From Bacillota bacterium (GTDB taxonomy: Bacteria > Bacillota > Clostridia > Acetivibrionales > DSM-1351), in NCBI GenBank assembly GCA_023415305.1, contig JAEZKZ010000094.1, positions 166,542 to 230,541 on the forward strand: DNA of 64,000 bases. The letters are read 5' to 3'. The notes under the pieces are model-generated. The model saw nothing but the letters and a program-made list of their open reading frames with translations. It was not told the origin of the DNA and searched no databases. The position numbers and the translations under genes are program-made. Shown one piece after another: positions 59,752-64,000 of the stretch. The number at the start of each line of letters is the position of its first letter. Position 1 is the first letter of the stretch.

Positions 59752-61593
59752 TTAAGTTCGATATTGACGTACATAAACCAACCACTCAACAGCTGCAATA
59801 ACAAGTGCAGTCAGAAGCAGTATATTCAACAAATTGAATCCACCCCGGTTATTAACCACACTAGCAGCATTACCTCCTGCTTCAGCAGCATTTGGTTTTT
59901 CCGCATTTTCACCGTTTACAGTGTCGACAATGCTTGCCGGCCCGCTTTCCGATACCGGAAAATTAACAGCCACCAGCTTTTGAATCTGCTTATCTCCTGC
60001 CTTTTGACTTATTTCATAAATGCCGGTGTTATAGGTATTTTCATAAGGTCTCAAAGGATATTTTGAACTAAGTTCCGTACTTATACCGTCAGGGTCTTTC
60101 ACCGATATACTTTCAGCCTCTGGCAACGGATTGATTTCCATCTCGTCACCGCAGCTGTATTGAGCATTTGACATGGTATCTCTATCCATCAGGTAAGATA
60201 TCAGGTTATTAACAAAGACCGGGAATTCAAGAGTAAGGGGAAAATCCGAGTTGTGCAGATCAAACCCTATTGCTGCAACCTTTTGGCCTATAATTTCGCC
60301 TGCAAAGGACACATTACTTTCATTTACCGTTATTAAAGGGCTTGCCCAATAAGGCATTTCAAGAGAACTAATTCTTGATACTACAAAATCACTGTTGCTC
60401 ATATATTTTGTAATTGCGTGAGAAGCAATAGCAGCCTTACCGCCGCTAATTTCCTCCCCGGCTTTGAAGTAAGCATTGTCTTTCCTCGGATTTATAAAAA
60501 GGATGTTCCCCTTTTGAGGAAGCTGTCCCTGATGGTCTCCGTCAAAAATATACAAGTCAAATTCCTCATTTATTTTTTCATCTGGAAGTGTTTTGAACAA
60601 ATCAATATCCTTTAACGTGTTAAGGGCCTTTTCGAGAAAAACGTTCTGCTCAGTGGACATTAAAACCCTTTTTGCTTCCTTCTGCTTTATAACCGAATAA
60701 ATCCTGTTATCCTCCAGAAGCCCATCCTCTTTGGATAACTCTCCATAGATGTATTTTCGGTCAGAAGGCACATTGTCGAAGTATATGGTTTTTGTCTCGC
60801 CTCCACTTAAAACTTCATTCTTTATGTCTAGCAGCTCCTCTTCACCATACAGGCATATTTCAGCTTCTTCAGACTCATTACTGTGATTTGATACTCTGAC
60901 CATTACTTTCAAGCTGCTGTCCTTCTTTGTGTGGGCTATATAATCAAGGCTTACATTGGGCCTCTCCGGGCCAAGCTCTACAACTTCACCGTTCAGACCC
61001 TTCAAGTCCATATTATGATCTGTAAAATAAACTACTCTGTAGCTCTGATATTGATCGCATATGGCTTTTACCAGAGAATATGTATCCTCAATGCTTCCTG
61101 CACTGTTTGTAGGAGAAATTGATTTTAGCTTGTTTATTATCTCTTTTTTTTCAGTACTTCCGCTAATCTCAACCTTAAAATTTTTCGAAGCTGAAATCAG
61201 GGTAATTCTGGTGCCGGAGGATAGCGAGTTGATGAGTTCTCCGGCCTTTTGCTTGGCTTCCTCCAGTTTTTTATCCTTTTCTCCGAGTGCGCTCATACTG
61301 CCTGAGGTATCCACTACAAGTACAACATTTTGATAATTGTTGTTTTTCCACCATATAAAAGGATTTGTCAGAGCAAAAATGCACAGTAATAATATCAGTA
61401 ACTGTAGAAAAAACAAAATATTCTGTTTCAGCTTCTGAAACGGACTGGTGGCATCCATATCCATTACTACCTGCTGCCATAGATAGAGGCTTGGTATCTG
61501 TTTTTCCTCATACCGCTGTTTTAATATATACATTAAAACAAAGATGGGAATAAGAGCTAGAAACCATAAGCCATTTGGAGAAAAAAGTCTCAT
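59752..61593 (-). CDS. BatA-type VWA membrane protein
   Basis: A 613-residue protein: N-terminal BatA domain with two helices (SPNGLWFLALIPIFVLMYIL and LFFLQLLILLLCIFALTNPF), a VWA domain with MIDAS VVLVVDTSGSMSALG, a beta-rich middle, and a C-terminal helix (LLNILLLTALVIAAVEWLVY). Third gene of the MoxR operon as seen here. It ends 26 bp before the next VWA gene. Confidence 0.88.
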   Translation of the reverse strand: MRLFSPNGLWFLALIPIFVLMYILKQRYEEKQIPSLYLWQQVVMDMDATSPFQKLKQNILFFLQLLILLLCIFALTNPFIWWKNNNYQNVVLVVDTSGSMSALGEKDKKLEEAKQKAGELINSLSSGTRITLISASKNFKVEISGSTEKKEIINKLKSISPTNSAGSIEDTYSLVKAICDQYQSYRVVYFTDHNMDLKGLNGEVVELGPERPNVSLDYIAHTKKDSSLKVMVRVSNHSNESEEAEICLYGEEELLDIKNEVLSGGETKTIYFDNVPSDRKYIYGELSKEDGLLEDNRIYSVIKQKEAKRVLMSTEQNVFLEKALNTLKDIDLFKTLPDEKINEEFDLYIFDGDHQGQLPQKGNILFINPRKDNAYFKAGEEISGGKAAIASHAITKYMSNSDFVVSRISSLEMPYWASPLITVNESNVSFAGEIIGQKVAAIGFDLHNSDFPLTLEFPVFVNNLISYLMDRDTMSNAQYSCGDEMEINPLPEAESISVKDPDGISTELSSKYPLRPYENTYNTGIYEISQKAGDKQIQKLVAVNFPVSESGPASIVDTVNGENAEKPNAAEAGGNAASVVNNRGGFNLLNILLLTALVIAAVEWLVYVRQYRT

Positions 61594-61619
61594 TACACAC
61601 CTCCGTTTGATTCTTCTTT

Positions 61620-62489
61620 TTACACTATTCCCTCTCTTGCAAAATCCTCAAATACTATTTTTTCAAGGCTGTCAGAGGTTGAAATCTGGAAGAAAGCTCC
61701 TCCGTACTTTTTAGTCGAAGCCTGAATTCCTGACTGTAAGCTTTTCAGCTTTAATTCATAAGTTTTTAAAAGCTTAGGAGTGATGGTCAGATTCATTTCC
61801 TCTCCGGTCTCACTGTCTACCAGACGTACTTGTCCGCCCAGCTGAGGAGACACTTCATCGTCGGTTAATACCTGTATAAGGATTATCTGCTGCTTCTTGA
61901 AGGCAAGATATTTTATAACTTCATCAATAGAACCTGCTGTAAAGAAATCCGAAATAATCACCGAAATACCTCTGCTTTTCAGGTCTTTCCGCTTGATACT
62001 CTCGGCAATACTGGTATTCCCTGTGAAACTGCCGGCCTCCAGAAATTGTAATGCCTTTTGAAAGGTGCTTTTACCCATAAAGGAAGAGGATGGAACTATA
62101 GCATTTCCATGAAGCCTGTTAAGTGCTACTCTATCCAGGTTGCTAAGGGCAAGATAAGAAAGTATGCCGGCAATTCTCAAAGCCATGGCACCTTTGTTTT
62201 TTTCTCCAAAGTCCATTGATTTGCTGTAATCACAGAATATATTCAAAAGAGCTTCTCTTTCCTCCATAAATAGCCGCAAAAACAATCTGTCAAAACGTCC
62301 GTAAGCATTCCAGTCGATTCTTCTGAAATCGTCCCCGGGGGTGTATTCCCTAAAATCGGAAAACTCCACCGAACTGCCCTTGGCCTTTGATTTTCTGCCA
62401 CCTGCAGCTCCTTCAGTAATTGTCATACGGGTCTTTAGTGAAATAGCTTCAAGCTTTTTATAAAATTCCTGGTCGAATACCTTTTCCAT
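61620..62489 (-). CDS. DUF58 protein
   Basis: A 289-residue DUF58 protein with VEFSDFREYTPGDDFRRIDW and YGRFDRLFLRLFMEEREALL, the family's defining segments, and a VWA-like fold behind it (IFCDYSKSMDFG). It partners MoxR ATPases in this conserved operon; it starts 4 bp after the MoxR stop. Confidence 0.92.
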   Translation of the reverse strand: MEKVFDQEFYKKLEAISLKTRMTITEGAAGGRKSKAKGSSVEFSDFREYTPGDDFRRIDWNAYGRFDRLFLRLFMEEREALLNIFCDYSKSMDFGEKNKGAMALRIAGILSYLALSNLDRVALNRLHGNAIVPSSSFMGKSTFQKALQFLEAGSFTGNTSIAESIKRKDLKSRGISVIISDFFTAGSIDEVIKYLAFKKQQIILIQVLTDDEVSPQLGGQVRLVDSETGEEMNLTITPKLLKTYELKLKSLQSGIQASTKKYGGAFFQISTSDSLEKIVFEDFAREGIV

Positions 62490-62493
62490 ATCC

Positions 62494-63483
62494 CTATACC
62501 TTTACTGAATCCAACTGACTTGACAGTATTTCTTCTATTATTCTCTCAGGTGTGATTCCATCGGCCACAGCGTCAAAGTTCATAAAGAATCTGTGCCTTA
62601 ATGCAGACGGCGCAACATACCTTATATCCTCAAAGGATACATTATAACGTCCTTCCATGACAGCCCTTACCCTTGCAGTTGATATTATAGCCTGTGCTGC
62701 TCTCGGACTGGCTCCATACCTGATATATTTTTTTGATAATTCAGGAGCATTTTCATAATCTGCATGAGTCGCCATTACCACCTTTAATGCATATTCTTCT
62801 ACCAGCTTGGACATTGGAACCTGCTTAAGCATATCCCTTATTTCAAGAATCTGGGACCTGTTTACTATTTTTTCTATATCAGAGCTCTGATTATTTACTG
62901 TAACACCAATTATTCCTTTTAACTCCTCAAGATTCGGATAGGGTACCATTAGTTTGAACAAGAATCTGTCAAGCTGAGCTTCAGGGAGAGGATATGTTCC
63001 TTCATTTTCCAGAGGGTTCTGTGTTGCCAGCACCATAAAGGGTTCCTCCAGGTGATAAGTACTGTTTCCAACTGTTACAGTGTGCTCCTGCATAGCCTCC
63101 AACAGAGCTGACTGAGTTTTAGGCGTAGCCCTGTTTATTTCATCTGCCAGCACGAGATGAGCGAACACCGGCCCTCTCTGAAATTCAAACTTACTGTTTC
63201 CCTTCTCATCCTTCATTATGATGTTTGTACCTGCAACGTCAGCGGGCATCAGATCGGGCGTAAACTGTATTCTTGAAAATGAGAGATCAAGTACCCTAGA
63301 AAGTGTTTTTACCAGCTGGGTTTTACCAAGGCCTGGTGAGCCCTCCAAAAGCACATTACCACCGGTGAATACAGCTATCAGCACCTGTCTGATAACATCC
63401 TTCTGACCGATAATGGCTTTACCGACCTCATTTTCAACAGCCTTTATTGTATTTACAATACTCATAATTTCCTTATCATCCAT
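62494..63483 (-). CDS. MoxR-family AAA+ ATPase
   Basis: A 329-residue AAA+ ATPase: Walker A LLEGSPGLGKTQLVKTLSRV, Walker B LVLADEINRATPKTQSALLE, sensor 1 MVLATQNPLENEGTYPLPEA and the GASPRAAQAI segment near the C-terminus. MoxR proteins act as chaperones activating or assembling VWA partners, four of which can be linked here (DUF58, two VWA proteins and the partial gene upstream). Confidence 0.94.
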   Translation of the reverse strand: MDDKEIMSIVNTIKAVENEVGKAIIGQKDVIRQVLIAVFTGGNVLLEGSPGLGKTQLVKTLSRVLDLSFSRIQFTPDLMPADVAGTNIIMKDEKGNSKFEFQRGPVFAHLVLADEINRATPKTQSALLEAMQEHTVTVGNSTYHLEEPFMVLATQNPLENEGTYPLPEAQLDRFLFKLMVPYPNLEELKGIIGVTVNNQSSDIEKIVNRSQILEIRDMLKQVPMSKLVEEYALKVVMATHADYENAPELSKKYIRYGASPRAAQAIISTARVRAVMEGRYNVSFEDIRYVAPSALRHRFFMNFDAVADGITPERIIEEILSSQLDSVKV

Positions 63484-63558
63484 TGCTGACCTCCAGTTAG
63501 CAGGTCGAGCCTGCCTTTAGAAAATATTCAAAATATTTTTTGCTCTCAATTTAAAATT

Positions 63559-64000
63559 TTAATCCTGAAGGGAAGAAAAGTAGTCTTTGATTATATCCTC
63601 CATCCCACCCGGAATAGATGAGTTATCCATACTTTCCATTGCCCTGTCACTATATTCGCCAACAACCTGATTGTAAGGCTTTAATTCTCCCAACTCGGTA
63701 TTAGGGTCGTTGGTTATTGTTGTTTCACTTTTACCGTTGTTATTAGCTTTTCCGTTTATGACCGAGGTTTCTCCCTGACCTCCCAGTCTGGAGGGGGTAT
63801 AAATTTTTTCATACTCCTTTTCACTGCCGGCCGAAGGAGGTTTATTTGCGATGCCTCCCTGTCCATAAGGTGTAACACCTCCGTCGCCATTTCCACTCCC
63901 GCTGCCGGCACCGCTTCCTCCAGCCCCCTGCCCTTGGCCTTGACCCGAGCCTTGACCCTGACCTTGGCCCTGGCCTTGACCTTGACCTTGACCCTGGCCT
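63559..64000 (-). CDS. Partial protein with Gly-Gln repeat, start outside window
   Basis: The last 147 codons of a gene running off the right edge. The visible part starts with at least nine alternating Gly-Gln pairs (GQGQ...), then Gly/Ser/Ala-rich sequence (GAGGSGAGSGSGNGDGG), and ends with TPSRLGGQGETSVI, NPNTELGELKPYNQVVGEYS-like acidic segments and EDIIKDYFSSLQD. It is the first visible gene of the MoxR operon. Function unknown; likely a membrane or surface partner. Confidence 0.75.
   Translation of the reverse strand, partial: GQGQGQGQGQGQGQGQGSGQGQGQGAGGSGAGSGSGNGDGGVTPYGQGGIANKPPSAGSEKEYEKIYTPSRLGGQGETSVINGKANNNGKSETTITNDPNTELGELKPYNQVVGEYSDRAMESMDNSSIPGGMEDIIKDYFSSLQD

Overview
The window is low-GC DNA from an anaerobic spore-forming clostridium. 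The evidence is frequent TTG/GTG starts, strong AGGAGG-type ribosome sites, a Ni-Fe CO dehydrogenase gene, sigK and a cotJABC operon. A Ruminiclostridium-like host would fit, but that is inference.

The main result is that two mother-cell sporulation genes are broken by three separate recombinase elements, all in one 55-kb stretch. Read along the minus strand, sigK begins at 37176 and its first 113 codons stop at an AAATG core (36834-36838). An 8.3-kb element follows (element 1), carrying a large serine recombinase, an alpha/beta hydrolase, cooS and an ABC transporter. After it, 30 more sigK codons appear (28548-28455). The gene is then broken again by a prophage (element 2), whose own serine integrase ends at 28429, next to the break. 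The rest of sigK must lie left of base 1. On the plus strand, cotJA and cotJB are intact, but cotJC is cut after codon 29 by a 16.4-kb element (element 3, 38511-54908) with a third serine recombinase. The remaining 172 codons resume in frame at 54909. Elements 1 and 3 have both junctions in the window. Each shows a short identical core flanked by inverted repeats that would form a dyad attP on the excised circle.

Layout: 1-28454 is a siphovirus-type prophage with HK97-fold head genes. On the minus strand it runs from replication genes (about 23.9-22.4 kb) through small early genes, a RinA-like regulator, HNH, terminase, portal, protease, capsid, connectors, tail tube, frameshifted tail chaperone and tape measure to the baseplate. 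A cro/cI switch, an ImmA-like gene and the integrase lie at its right end. 28455-28548 is the internal sigK piece. 28544-36838 is element 1. 36834-37176 is the 5' part of sigK. 37765-38518 is cotJA, cotJB and the start of cotJC. 38511-54908 is element 3. 54909-55427 is the rest of cotJC. 55661-64000 is ordinary chromosome: a GNAT remnant, a cupin, a membrane protein and a MoxR/DUF58/VWA operon that runs off the right edge.

Element 3 holds a second unusual system between about 41.2 and 51.2 kb. It is an array of small unrelated minus-strand genes (APH-like kinase, P-loop kinase, flavin-binding oxidase-like protein, helical-toroid-like protein, Cys-rich proteins and truncated leftovers). They are separated by a repeated module: a terminator beginning ACCGCAC, a 90-116-bp imperfect palindrome ending AACTGAATAGTGCGGT, and a promoter with exactly 17-bp spacing. 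The layout resembles integron cassettes with attC-like sites, but no integron integrase and no canonical attC core are present.
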